The notes under the pieces: model-generated
What the model was told of the DNA's origin: nothing
The model's database searches: none
What the model saw: the letters and a program-made list of their open reading frames with translations, nothing else
In this document: positions 11,688 to 25,100 of the stretch, piece after piece
Numbering within the stretch: the stretch's first letter is position 1
How the letters are laid out: each line of letters begins with the position of its first letter
Translations under genes and position numbers: made by a program
From: Tetrahymena thermophila SB210
Lineage: Eukaryota > Ciliophora > Oligohymenophorea > Hymenostomatida > Tetrahymenidae
Direction: 5' to 3'
Length of the DNA: 64,000 nucleotides
Assembly (NCBI RefSeq): GCF_000189635.1
Contig: NW_002475927.1
Span: forward strand, 124,001 to 188,000

Positions 11688-14658
11688 TCAACAGTTATCT
11701 AATTCTAATTGTAAAGACTCATCAAAATTATTTAATATCCAACTCAAGAAAAATTAATAACTATACTTGTGTTCATCATATTTTTATTAAATGTAATCTA
11801 ACCTTAATTCCACATATTCATTCATAAAATTATTCTTATTAAAATAGCTCCACATTTAGTGAGCATACCATTTAGCTTCTTCTCCACTTTCATTTACAAG
11901 CTTTTCAGAAGTTTGTAATATCTCTAAAAACTCTTACTTTGTAATGATACCAATTCTTTTAGGGTCAAATAGCCTTTACAAGAAATCTACAATGTGCTCT
12001 TTTTCGCCTTTTTACTCCATCAAAACTCTCAAATTCAAAAATTTATCCCATGATAGCTTTATATTATTTCTATCAGCCACCTTTATTTTGATTATTTAAT
12101 AAGCAAAAAGTGTTTTATTTATATGTAAAAATATTTTTTTTTCAATTATATTAAATGAGGATTAAGGACTAATTAAAAGATATTTATTCATTTTAATTGA
12201 TTAAAAGGTTAATAATATAGAAAAATAAATTGTAAATATTACTTCGACGTCAATTCCTATTGCTCTGAGGATACTATTAATTATAGGAGTATGTGTACCA
12301 CTTTTAAAACTTGTACAAAAAGTAAAAAAATTCATAGCATAAATTAGATCTGATCCTTTTGAAATTTTGTCTTAGTAATTTTGAGCATTTTCTAATCCTT
12401 CATTTAAATTTATTAATGACTAAAACTCAGAGTAATATCTAAAAATATCTTTGTTAGTTAGCTAAGGATAAATATTTCTAATTCTAACAAGTTCTTTTGT
12501 TTTCATTTTACTGTACTCAATATTTTATTTATTTTTCCTCTTTAAATAGTTTACTATTCCTGTGTTTATCTATTTATTTCCATAATAATCTACACTTCCT
12601 TCTTATAAAATTGAATTAAGTTTGTAGTTTGATGAATTTTTTCCTAAAATACTACTTTCTTTTTCATTAAAATGATTTCTTGATTCTCCCCTCTAAATTT
12701 TTATTTATTTTTAAAAAAGATTTTAAAATGAATTTAAAATTAAATTATTTATGATTTATTTACAAAATTAGTTGGGGAAGATGGATTTTAGCTAAACGAG
12801 TGTTGATTTATTGTGTTTTCTTGATAAAGAGATTAACTTTTTTAGCCATAAAATTTATGAATTTATTCATTAACATTGCTAGTTTAAGCCAACCCTCTAA
12901 TATTAGTTGAATTATTTCTATTTTTTTTAGGTGAATCGTATGGACTTTATGAAACTTAATGAACGGTATCAAAATTTATTTAAGCTTTATTTTTTAAAGT
13001 ATCTCTGAACTACTGATTTTACTGAACCTCAATAAAATTCTCTAAGTCACGTAAAAATTAGTTTTTTTTCATCGTTTCTTTTTCTCCACCTAGCAGAATC
13101 ATAGTTTAAAAGTGCAGCTAAAGTATATCAGTAACTTCCCTTCCATTAACATCAAAAATGCATTCAATATTTTCATAGTTTTTTAATGAATTATCTCCTA
13201 TATTATTTATTTAGCCAATTAAGTCAATTACTATTTGCTGTCTATACCTATTTTTGTTTTTGGTTAACATAATTAAATAGAGAATAATTATTGATAAATA
13301 TATTTTTTTTTACTTTGTGCTTGGGATAAAATAGTATATAACTCTCTCAAATAACTTTTTTTCACTAATGTATTCAGTTTCAAAGTCATTAAATATTTTT
13401 AAAATATCTTTTTTCTAAAAACCTAGTTTCATCTCCTCAAAATCACGTTTTTTTTCAGGATTTTTAGAAAGTATACTATAAAACTCGTCTACAAATTTCA
13501 GATTTAATATTTTCTAAATATAGGGATATGCTTTTTCTAAAACTTCTAAGTCTATTGAAGGTTGTATTTCTTTCTTAAAATTAGAAAATATAAAAGGAGA
13601 TAAGTCAAAATTTATGAAATTATTTTTTATTTCACTAAATTTGTTAATTCTGTTCAGGAAAAATATCTTAGTTAAAGGCAATAATTTTATCTTTTTTTGC
13701 TTTTATGGAGCAGTTAAAAAAAGTTTATTCTAATTAAATGTGCTCTCTTCTTTTTGAGTTTCTTTAGCAACTGCAGCATGGTTACCATTAAAAGATATAT
13801 TCAAGTTTACTGTTTAAAGTGGTTTTAATCTTACATGTTAACTTGTATATTAATTTCGATTTATGATTTTATTTGAGTTACTATAATATTCAACTGAATT
13901 TCTTTAATCTGTTGAGGGTCTTTATTTAACTGAAACAGTCCTTCTCCTTTCTATGGCTGTATTAAAAAATATTTAATCTTATGAAAATTATTATTTGATT
14001 AACAAACAGTAATTTTATAATGCAAAAAAACTTATTAATTACTCATAACATCCTTAGAAGAAGATTGTAATCTGCCATTTTCAATTTATTAAAAGTTTTT
14101 TTGCTGTTAAAAAAGCTAAGAATGGTGTTTATACGCTTCATAAACTTTTTCATTAGTCACTTAAAAATTTTCTTTTTTATTTTTTTTTTTATAATCTCTA
14201 ATTGTCCTTTTAGTTAGTCCTGGTGGTAGTTTAGTATCCGTTACTTCTAATAAAGTTTCAGCCAAGTTTTTTTATTTGTTCACTTACTTTTATATTTAAG
14301 GTGAATTAATGCTAGATTATTCTTGGTCATCTTAATATCTCAAAAACGCATCTTAATAACTAAAAGAGTTTTTCCTAAAATCATCTAGCTAACTATTATG
14401 ACTTGAATTTTGAATAGATCTAAGTTTTTGCTTATATTGATCAATAGTTTTTTAATTTGTTTCATCATCAATCAGTTTATTCTCTAATTAGTAAGGCCTA
14501 ACTCCTGTATTATTTACCCTATCAGAGTACAGTTTAGTATTATATATTGGTCCTTGTATATGCAAATTCATATAAAATTTGTTAGGCGTAAAAGATTTCT
14601 GAGGATTTTCTATATCCTCATACAGATTCAGGCTTGTATTTAATAAATGCTTAGACAT
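11688..14658 (-). CDS. EF-hand-like protein, 861 residues
   Basis: Five exons on the minus strand: 14658-14043, 13956-13314, 13247-12764, 12692-12243, 12080-11688. All junctions are GT..AG and phases agree, giving 861 residues and stop TGA at 11690-11688. The first ~400 residues are hydrophilic and basic with Q/N/S runs. The C-terminal ~220 residues are helical with EF-hand character. One half-loop lies around IGIDVEVADRNNIKLSWDKF. A second loop, FDPKRIGIITKQEFLEIL, has D at position 1, G at 6, I at 8 and E at 12, but K and I at positions 3 and 5, so calcium binding would be weak or absent. I do not recognise a specific orthologue. Ciliates have many such long EF-hand proteins of unknown role. 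The gene model is well supported; the function is only a family hint. Confidence 0.7.
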
Positions 14659-15721
14659 AAATTAGTATCTTATAGTAAATTTTCTATTTAATAATAATTG
14701 GTGTCAATCAAAATATTTATAATAAAAATTAACTAATTCGTTTATAATCAACCAAATTTTGCATTAGTTAAGTTAAAATTATAATTAATTATAAGTATTA
14801 AAAAAATATTTTTATTTAACATTATAAAAATGTTAAATATTTTTAGTAATTTTAAGCAAAAATGAATAAACACAAACTAGATAATAACATTTTAATTTAT
14901 TTTTAAATAAAATATATTTATGTATAAATTATAAGTACGATCAAATGATTATTTGTTTTCTTATAAATAATAAGAAATTAAGAAATATTGTTAAGCAAGA
15001 AAATTTGATTTCAAATATATTTTAATTAATATTAAAACAAAAGATAAAAAGGATATCTGTATGATTAAGAAAAAAAAGAAGATTGTAATATAAAATGAGC
15101 AAAAATGGTAAAGGACCAAACATTTAATGGTGTAACTCTTAAAAAATTAGTTTTTTAAGGATAATTTAAAGCACGGATTATAGAGCACCATTTTCCCCTA
15201 TAAGAGAGCATCATTAAGATTAGATTATCCCTGATGATTGAAGTAAGTACTGTTAGAAATCGATAATCTATTCTAACAAGAAACCTTTAATCTGCCATGA
15301 GTTCAGAGTGAGATACGGAATCAAATATTGTACTTAGCTATAATTTAATGTCCTGCCAATTTTTTAAGGAATAAGTTTTTTTACATTTAACCGGTCATTA
15401 TGATTTTATATCATTATTGCCTTTTGCAGGGTGTTATTTATGGTGTTAAAATGCATTAATATTTGATAATAGAGTAAAATCTTTCCCTCACTCTATTACA
15501 ATCATCTGACAGTATCCTTGATCCTCCACTCCTCAAAAAGAGTATCTATCTTGTTTCTAACTGCTATCAAAATGAAATATCCCACCTAAACATAGCACGT
15601 CTATATCTAAAACTCAGAAATTACTTTGATACCATACTAAATTAAATACCTTATTAATAAAGAAGAATAATCAAGAATGATGAATGAGACTCTGAACTAA
15701 AATTCCTAAATACTATCAAAA
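14659..15721. other. Promoter region, then start of a GC-richer island
   Basis: 14659 to about 15100 is ordinary AT-rich upstream sequence of the minus-strand EF-hand gene. From about 15100 the composition changes: many more G and C, few A/T runs. This continues to about 16150. Motif TTTTTTAAGGA occurs at 15151 and 15360 here, and again (once as TTTTTAAGGA) at 16011 and 16272. No RNA family was recognised. The frame of the possible CDS at 15722 stays open upstream to about 15470, so it may begin earlier. Confidence 0.4.
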
Positions 15722-16117
15722 ATGGCTAAGATTTATTTCTTTTCTTATTAGATCTTACAAAATTATTTAATTGCAAACTAATCTGTTATTAATATCTAAT
15801 AAATAGGATCTTAGAAGAAAGGCTGGAGTCACTTTGGTGCTTATCAATCTTAAACCCCTAAAATGAAAACGCGAACAAAAAAGTTTTTATTATCAATCGG
15901 CCCTGAAATATCGAGATCCCCACAATATTTTACGCAATGTTTTCAATTTTAGGAATTCACAAACAGAGAGCACAAAAAACCCTCTACAGCTAAACTTTAA
16001 GAATCACTAGTTTTTAAGGAAATAAATTTTAAATCCCGAAAGGCCCTTTCTACAATGCCAATCCCGGACCGATTCTTAAAAGTTTAACCTGTTTTAAAAG
16101 TTGAAGAGGCGTGCTGA
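15722..16117 (+). CDS. Possible small protein in GC-richer island, unrecognised
   Basis: 131-residue open frame starting at ATG 15722 (context CAAAAATGG) and ending at TGA 16115-16117. The frame is open further upstream to about 15470 (about 216 codons without TGA), so an earlier ATG such as the pair near 15679 could be used. The protein is basic and mixed (KKGWSHFGAYQSQ, then KALSTMPIPDRFLKVQP) and lacks the Q/N runs of its neighbours. Codon use is unlike the rest of the window, with many C-ending codons. An open frame of about 120 codons also exists on the opposite strand here, so coding status is uncertain. It may be a mobile-element remnant, a recently acquired segment, or non-coding. Confidence 0.3.
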
Positions 16118-18006
16118 ACAATAGTTCGCTGTTTCGTTGTCAAAATTTCACCTTCTCTCTTTCGTTAATAAATAAATATTAAAAGTTTTTTAATCCGTAA
16201 TTGATTTATTCTAAAAGAATATTCATCCTAAAATATTTAAAAACAAATGTAAAAAAAAAAAAAATCTTCTCTTTTTTAAGGAATAATATCGTTAAAGCCG
16301 CACTATAATATAAAAATATTTTATTAGAATTTAATCATTTTATTATATTAACTAACCTTAGCTACTTAGACACAAAAAATCTTAAAATATTATATTAAAA
16401 TAAAAAAACTCTGAATAAAATAAATCTGAAATAAATTTAAATAAATAAAAATTAAAAAAAAGAAAAAAAAATTACAAACTAACTAAAACTAAAATACTAA
16501 ATAAATAAATTAATTAAATAAAAATATAAACTAATAAATAAATAAAATAAATGTGATAAATACATATAAAATAAATCAAGAAAAATTAATATTAAAATTT
16601 CTAATTTCAAATATAAATAAATATTTTATCTATCTATTTAAGGCTGCTGAATATGCTACATTTTAATTTTTTTTTTTTTTGCTTATTTTAAGTATTTTTA
16701 GAAATATTTGCTGCAATCGTTATTTTTTATATTAAGGTTCAGTTTTATTTTATTGATAGCATTTTTGTTTAAGTATAGAAGAAAATTAAAAAAATTTACA
16801 ATTAAGAAAATTTTAAAATTATTTAAACAAAATAAATTTTTAATTTAAATTTTTCTTTTTATTTGAAGCAAATACAAAATTTTCCTTTTAAATAATAAAT
16901 AGTCTTGCAATTGTTAATAATAAAATAATTTTATATTTTCATAATATTAAGAAAATATTTTAATTTCATTTGCGTTTTATATTGAAACTATATTTTATTT
17001 TATTTTTCATACAAATAAAAATATTAATCAAAAACTTTTTAAAATATATTTAATTCATTAAAAAAATTTTATTGAATTACTAGACAAAAAAGTTTATCTT
17101 ACTTAGTTTATTAAATATCAATGTGAATTTCTTTATTTTCAATTTATCTACCTTTTTTATCTTTGTTATTCTCCTTAAAATATTTTTTATCGTATTTTAA
17201 AATTAATTTCTATGAATATTTTATTATTAAATTATAAAAATTAAATTGTATAAATTTTAAAGAAGACTATTTACTTAAGTTAAAGAGACAATCTTTCCCT
17301 GCTAAAAATATACATATATATTACAAAATAAAAATTAGAACTATAAACAATTTTCTAAATTATACTTTTAACTCATTATTTAGATCAGATATTTTTCGAT
17401 TGCTTACATACCGTGGTTTCTGGTTAATTAAGGACTAACTCAATTCAAATTTTCAGTCCAGTTTTAGTCCTTTTTTCATAAGTATCAAAAAAAGTCCTTA
17501 ATTAATGTAGTCCTTAATTAACCAGAAACCACGGTATTTCCTAAATAATTTTTATATTAATTTAAGATCAATGAATTTTAACTTATAGTTTTATGAGTTA
17601 TCCTTCAACGTTTATAAATCCATAAATAAATGCTTGTTTATATATTTTAAATAGAAGAATTAAAAGCTGGTAAACTATATTAGTATAAATCATCAAATAT
17701 CAAAGGGAAAAAGTCTATATTTAAATTTTTACCATAAGAGATTAAAGAATGATAAGTAATAAATTGAATGGTTTGAAAATTTATCTTCAAATTTATCAAA
17801 TATTACAAAACTAAAGATAAATAATAAAAAGATTTATTTTCACCATAAAAATAATGATTATTAATTTTTAACTATTAACTTACCAAATTATTATTTTTTG
17901 TTTGATTTATGAATCACATTTTATACAGTAATAAGGATTTTTGAATAAATAAATAAAGTAAAAGAAATAAAGTTCAAAAAGAATTATTTATTAGTATTTT
18001 TATAAA
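16118..18006. other. Intergenic, extremely AT-rich, with one inverted-repeat element
   Basis: The GC-richer island ends shortly after 16117. The rest is long A and T runs with no ORF of quality. The exception is the inverted-repeat element at 17409-17536, listed separately. Confidence 0.6.
17409..17536. mobile_element. MITE-like element with perfect 28-bp terminal inverted repeats and TA ends
   Basis: The left arm 17409-17436 (TACCGTGGTTTCTGG...) is the exact reverse complement of the right arm 17509-17536. The 72-bp interior repeats parts of the arms (AGTCC and TCCTTAATTAA motifs), so the whole can fold into a long hairpin. TA at both outer edges fits a TA target-site duplication, as for Tc1/mariner-type elements, with an element starting CCGTGG. 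It has no coding capacity. The arms are more GC-rich than the surroundings. Alternatives are a hairpin RNA gene or a regulatory palindrome. The repeats are seen directly; the transposon reading is inference. Confidence 0.6.
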
Positions 18007-21000
18007 ATGAGCAATAAGCAAAGTTGGTTTAAAAAACTGTTTCTTTAATTTGATTTAATGCAAATTAAGTCCAAAAACTTACTTTTAGGAAACTATAAAT
18101 CTTCTTATTTGGGTAGTTTATGTACTATATTTTTATTTGGAATGACAATCTTAGCAGTCTTAATATTCGTATTTTTAACACAAAAAACATCAACTCAGCT
18201 GAATCTTTTAGAGTTTAATAAGGAAAATGTTAGTGTTGAAGAGATTATTAACACACTACAGTTTGCAATTTTAATAAGTAAAGAACAGTAATATCTCAAT
18301 TTTTAGGAGCTTTCTGATGTGTTTGAGTTTGAGATTGCTTATAAACAGTTTATAACATAGCTAAATTACAATCAAAATGCTAAGGAATTAAATTCAATGA
18401 AGTTCTCAGTATCTTAGTGCAACTAACAGCAATTAAAATATTTATAAAATCTAAGTAAAGGTTAAATGGATATAGAAAGTATTTCTAACTATTTAATTTG
18501 CCCTTAAATAAGTAATATCCCAAATGAAATGGTCTAAAATTAAGAAAGCGATGTATAAAATATATTTAGAATTAATGTTAAGAAATGCAATAATTGTAGT
18601 AATCTCACAAATAATCAGCTTAAAGATTTTTAATTGAATATTATTTTTGTTTAATCATAATTTGCTTATGAAGAATCTATTTAAACAACTTCTTTGTATA
18701 AAAAATTATATTATTGGTAATTAATTATTCAATTTTAAATCATCCTTAATTAATAATTTAAAAAACTTTAGGAATTTAGACTTTTAAAGTAACTTTGTTC
18801 TTAAATAAGATATAGAAGCTGACTAAATTACTTTAAAAATGAGAGAGGAAAATATATTTGCAAATCACTCTCTAAAATTAATAGATAGAGGAACTAGATA
18901 TAGAACATCAATTAGGAGAACATATACTAATTAAGATATATCTGATGTTTATATATCATAAGATATCATAATTAAAGGGAAAGAAGTACAATATGAAAAA
19001 GTACTTGTTAGTCAAGTTGGTTAGTTTTTCATTTTTATTTCATCTTCAGCAGGATTTATGATAATGATATATTATCTTTGTTCACAATTTTATGAAAGCT
19101 ATATGTATCATTACAATATTTTAGATACAATAAATGCAAACTTTGAAATTCCTTCTAATTTGCTTAGAGAAGATGACAAAAGAAAAGGAGAGTATAAAAT
19201 AGAGAAAGATATTTCTGAAATACATATCAATATAAAAGAAAATAAAAGTAAAGCTTAGCATGAGCAACAACTTTATAAAATTGGATATTTCTAGTATTGC
19301 TTGAAGTATTTTTTTATAAGCATCATAGGCAAATATAAAAAAATTTAATTAAATGAAATGAGCAAATTTTAATATTTTAACCAGGCAAAGGCTAAAATTT
19401 TATAACAATTAACTTTCAGCTAAATGATCTTGCAAGCAAATTAGTAATATAAAATCAAATAATTAATTTTTAATAATGAGTAAAATTAAATATTTAACAC
19501 TTTGAATAAAATTAAATTAGAAGGAGATGAAAAAAGAAATTTCTAAATCAGTTATGGTAAATAAAATGTTTTTTTATCAAAAAATTTAATTAATTTTTAA
19601 AAATAATTTTAGTCAATCAAGCTGATTCGTAATTTGCAGATTATAAAAAACCAATTATGTAAAACTAAAATAAAACAATAAATAGCAGTATTGAAAACAA
19701 CAATTTCTGCTAAAAATCAAATTTTAGGCATTTGCAATTAAGTAAATTAAACGAGTGGAAGGACTTATTCGCTTTATTTATTGATTAAAAACTTTAAGAT
19801 GAAGTAAATAAACTTAGCAATTAATTCATGAATAAAAACCAAAAATTTTCAAAAGATGCTTCACTTATAAATTTTGTTCATTATGAAATTGACAAAAAGC
19901 AAATACCAACTAATGATAATAGTCCAGTTAAAATAAGGTAGCCATCCTATAATAAAAGAGATTTTAACTAACCTAGAAGAAGTTTGATAGAAAGTCCTTC
20001 AAATTTTATTAGTAATAATAGATTTTCTTCAACTATTTTCAATATGACTAGTAAATCTCCAACTAGCAAATAAGAATTATTTAAAGATTCATCTCCGAAA
20101 TCAATTATTAAGTAAAGGAGAAGAACTAATTAACTTTAGGGATTTTAAAAAGAATAGCAATTCATAAACTCTGTAAATATAAATTCTCCAAAAAATATAA
20201 ATATTGATTTTAATTAACATTTCCAGTAGTTCAAATAATAAAGTATTCAATCTCCTAATTAATTACATCTAAAGCTAAGTAAAGCAATTAACACTGAAGA
20301 AAACTAATAAGAATCTACTTAATCCAAAAATTAAAGCTAGAATTAATTTGATATAAACACCTGCTAAGAAATCTAATAAGATAAAACCAAAGCTAATTAA
20401 ACAAATGCTAGTTAATTAAATTTTTAAGTCCATGAGTTCAATTAAATGATTTAGAGCGAAAAGGAGTATATAAATGAAAATGAAAATTAAAACGACATAA
20501 TTAACTAAGATAAAAACCAATAAGATGCTAACAAATCCATAGATAGGAGAAGTAGTACAAGTAATGTCCTAGTTGATTTTACTACATATTAATAATTTAT
20601 AATAAACGATATGATCAAATAGTAGCAGATGTAGGAATAAATATATTCTAAAAAAAGATCGAATTCTTTAAATTTTCATGGTGTTTCCCCTATAACAAAA
20701 AAGTCAACATAAAGAAATTGTATATAAGATGATCAGCAAGTTGATTTGATCATTTCTTTAAATTGTATTTCACCTTAAGGTAAAAAAAATAAGCATAATA
20801 CAAGTCCAAATAGAAGTTCAGATGAGAATCTTCACTGTGATAAGCAAACAATAGATTCTCACAATAATTAGCTTCAAGTAAATAAATTATAATTACTTTG
20901 ATAAGGAAATTCTAAATTCTAAATTTAAATTTTATATTTATTTATTTTAAATTAATTTAAGCTAAAAATTTTTGAAATTTTCAATTAATATTTAACAAAA

Positions 21001-21417
21001 ATTAATAAAATTTAGTTAAGTGAAAGGATTGACTAAAAAAAAGATAATCTGATTTGTATTTTTGATGAGTCTAAAAGATCTAACTCACCCTCAAAAAATG
21101 ATTTTAAAAATCCTATAGAGTGTAAAAAGGAAATTAGTAATTTACTTCTAAGTAGTTAGAATTGCAGTGAGGCCGAAGTATTAGAAAAGAATAAGAGAAT
21201 AACATTTGAAAATACTCAACCTTAGTATTTTATCCATTCCTTAAATGACATTTAAGAAAATATAATCTTCAACAATTTGGATGAAACTAACTAAGATTAA
21301 GTAGTTAATAAAAATTAATTTCTCAAATCTTATGTTTTTTCGCCAAGCATTAAACTCTAAAGTTTATATTTGAAGAGCTAAGAAACTGAAAAAAACTCTG
21401 ATTTAGGCAAAATTTGA
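18007..21417 (+). CDS. Large membrane protein, two or more TM segments, long cytosolic Q/N/S-rich tail
   Basis: Four exons: 18007-18716, 18772-19556, 19613-20877, 21016-21417. Phases agree and the sum is 1053 residues, ending at TGA 21415-21417. A strong hydrophobic helix near residues 36-57 (SLCTIFLFGMTILAVLIFVF) follows a basic N-terminus. About 260 residues, partly Cys-containing (KKCNNCSN), follow before a second helix near 320-338 (QFFIFISSSAGFMIMIYYL). A weaker hydrophobic stretch (KYFFISIIGKY) lies near 418. The remaining ~600 residues are hydrophilic and rich in N, Q, S and K, with many SPK/SPN sites that suit phosphorylation. The layout suggests an extracytosolic loop between two TM helices and a big cytosolic tail, a pattern I associate with uncharacterised ciliate membrane proteins. 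No functional domain recognised. Confidence 0.75.
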
Positions 21418-22143
21418 ATTAAAATTTGTTAAATTTAATTATTATTTTAAATATTTATGTTTACTTTTTCCATTTAAATTTTATTTTTAGAAAATTTAAT
21501 AAAATTAAAATAATTTTTACATAATAAATAAATAAAATAAATTGATTTTGCTTTTCTAAATTTTTTTATAAAAAGTTTAAGAATATCTTTTTTTTGGTTT
21601 AATTATGTAAAGCTTCTAATTTTTATAAGTTGACTAAAATTAATGTCTCGTTTTAAATGTTAAATTTTTTAATTAAAATTAAAATAATATTTTGTAAAAT
21701 TAAATAATAATAATTTACAATTTTGCTATTTCAATTTATTCAAAAATTTTACAATATCATTTTTTTATTTTTTAACGTGATATTTTGTATAAATTTTGAG
21801 AATGTTGATTAAAATAAATATTTTGTTTTTAAGTGTTGATTCTAATTTTTAATGTGATATTTTGTATAAATTTTGAGAATGCAGATTAAAATAAATATTT
21901 TGTTTTAATTGCTGATTCAAATATATATATATATATGTAATGATATGAAAATAAAATAAATTTAATGGCAAAATTCAAAATTTTTATTTACTAAATTAAA
22001 TATTACAATTAAAGTTTTTAAGAAAATAAATTATAAAATAGTTTATTTATTTATATCACTTAATGAGTGAGTGAAGAGGGAGGGCTTTCTGAAAATTTTT
22101 TTATTTTATACAGTTTATTTTAAATTTATTAATTGATTAATAT
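21418..22143. other. Intergenic between convergent genes, with tandem repeat
   Basis: AT-rich 3' flanks of two convergent genes. Contains the 77-bp tandem duplication at 21774-21920 and an (AT)n run at about 21921-21937. Confidence 0.6.
21774..21920. repeat. Tandem duplication, period 77 bp, two copies
   Basis: Copy 1 starts AACGTGATATTTTGTATAAA at 21774 and copy 2 starts AATGTGATATTTTGTATAAA at 21851. The two match almost perfectly over about 57 bp and then diverge slightly (TGTTGATTC against TGCTGATTC). An (AT)n run follows. No function seen. Confidence 0.85.
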
Positions 22144-25100
22144 TCAATAATGTGTTCCAATAGGTCTATTTTGTTAATAGGGCTGCAATTTCTTTTAGCT
22201 TTATTAGGTATTTAATCTATTTTATGTACTATTTGGTACAGAAGAGGCTATTCCATTATAAACATTGTTAGAAGTTGAAATATTTTTCTTTAATTAATTA
22301 ATTTGTTTATAGCTAGAAGCCTTCTTAATAACTTAGTGGAGAGAGCTTGGTGATTAAACTTGAGATAAATATTATTGATGATAACCTAATTTCGATTAAG
22401 GAGAAAGATTTTATTAGAATAAATTAGGTTTTGTAAGTTTATTGCTCACAGTTGCTAGATTTGCTTAAGTAGCTCCTATTTGATATATGCTATTATTTTA
22501 GCTATACCCGTTATTAGTTATGTTTATTGTTGTGTTTGCTGTAGGGTTTTAATTTTAACCTTCTTTATTTATAAGAAGTCTTGAATTATCAGAATTATCT
22601 CTCACATTATTTTTTTTACTAGTTGAGTAAGAACTCACTGGCTTTGTGGTTTAAATTCTTGATTAGTTTGATTATTATTAGGTAAAGGTTTTCTTAGAAG
22701 CAATCAATGAAGGTTTAAATGTGCATTCGACTTTCTCTTTTTCATTCATTTCCTACTATAGCATTTATCTGTTTTGGTTCTTTAACTTAAGCCAGATATT
22801 ATTTCTTTCAAATGAAGAATAATCCAACCAATTAAAATCTTTTTTATTAACTTATGAGGAGCTTTAAGGAGTGTGTTCATCATTCGAAGTATAAGCTCTA
22901 TTATTATCTTTTCTATTGTTATTTACATTGGAGTTAGAAGCAGCGCTTATGTAGCTTTAATTTTATTGTGTTTGCATTTTATATGTGCTAGATGTGTTAA
23001 TATTTTAGTTTGCTAGCCTGTAATTTCCTTGTTTATTGTTATTTTGTATTAAGTTATTTCCAGTTTTATTTGATATTCTAGACATATTGCAAGTATCAGT
23101 GCTTGTGTTTAACTTTATATTATTAGAACCTAATCTGCCTCTCAATTAATTTTACTAGTTCTAAGATTATGGTGACAAATGTACTATTGAAGAGTAAACT
23201 GATGATACCCCTTATTGCATGCGATGATTGTCTGGTGATTAAATATTACTAACTTAATACGATTCTAAATTGATTGCTTAATTACCTTAAATTTAATTCA
23301 TTTTGAGAATTTAATTTACACTCACAACACTGGATTATACTTAATAAGGCTCTGTTTGTATGCTTTCTAGCTATGAAGGAATAATTTATTACTTTAGATT
23401 ATTAGATTAGTTAGGTCCAAAAGTCATATGATTGCTGTTCATAATACCACTTTGAAGTTATGACTATTCAATATTGTGTATTTCAGAGTTTGCTTCTTCA
23501 AAATCATGGATAATTGGGATTTAACTCAAATTTTTAGAGTTTTTATCAATTTAATTTGTTTTCATAAATCCTTATTCTGTGTATTCATATACTTATGGAG
23601 ATGGTTGATTTGGATTATATCCGAATTGCTGTTGATGTAATAAATCCTACTCCCTTAAATACTACTAGTGCTAAAGAGCTTCTTCATCTTCATATTAAAG
23701 AATTTATGATTATCTAACTTAGTCTTCATACACATGCTAGTTATAATAGTTTTATAAGTGTTAAGACTATTAATCTAATTGATTACCAACATATTAATTA
23801 TTTGGAGCTTAATTATTATGTAAACTTTATTCAGAGCTTCCATAAACGAAGTATAAATCTTCTTGGCTTGCTATGCCACTTCCTATTTTTTAATTTACTT
23901 AACTCTAATTCTAGATTTATGAATTTTTTAGATTGGCATTTTATTATTATTGTTGACTAGTGTCTTTGGTAAAGATGATGCATTTTTAATTATTTATTGC
24001 GAAAGTGTATTTTTTTCTTTCTTCAAAGCTCTTTTTCAAGCTTTCTTAGCTAGTTCTCATTTTTCCATTTCTAGAAGCATTACTTAATTTCATTGGGTTT
24101 GTTACAGACATACTTTAAATAGATACATCAGTCTTTTTATCATCTTGGAAGCTCTATTCGAGTCCTCCATTAGCAATGTGGCTTTGGTTTTCTTAAGATT
24201 TTTAATTTTCTTAGCTATTTGTGGCAGATGTCTCTGTTTTTTTTAAGTTATCTTTGGTTTTGTTTTATTCATCTTCATTTTAAAAAGTCTTCTTTTTATT
24301 TCTAATTTCAGGCGAATATTGATTTTCATAGCTTATCCTGTAGTCTTAATAGCCCTTTTCAGAGCTATCAAAATCTTTCGGCACTTCTAATTTTTTAAAG
24401 TCCTTCTACTCCATCATTCTCCTTATTAATGATAAAGAGCTTTAGTTTTAGTAAGATGAGCCCTTTTTCTATAAAAGTTAACTATTTATATCTTTTTATT
24501 ATTGTTGTTAATAGCCCATCTACTTGTATGTTTATTATTCATTAGCTTTTTTATCTGTGACAGTGGAGAAAGCTTATTATTTTTGCATATTTTTATTATT
24601 AAAATTTTATGCATTATTATGCACATTCTTTTCGGAAGATAATTGTTTTTATGAAGAGTTTCTTTAAGGCTATCTTTAATTACCTTCTGTATTTAGCTTT
24701 TAATTTGACTAACTAAAATTTATTTACCAAAATATAATTAGATTAAATTTAATATATAATTATTTTACGTATTTTCCTAAGTTTATTCATTTTCTTATTT
24801 ATACTTCTCTAGTTTCAAGTAAATATGTTTAGGACTAGCTCCATTTGAGGAATGTTCATCAATTGTTTTTGTTCTTGCAGGTGATAACTCATTATTTGCT
24901 TCTATTTTTTATATTTCTGCACTAGCTCTTTTTTCTCTGTTTTATAACCCATTATCTTCATTTTTATTTTGGCTGATTTTTTGTTGATTTTATAACTGCT
25001 GCTACTTTAACAACTCTTACTATTCTTTCAGAATTGCTTCTTCATATTTTTTTAAAATTATTTATTTTTGTTTTTCTATCAGTTATTATTTCAATTCGTA

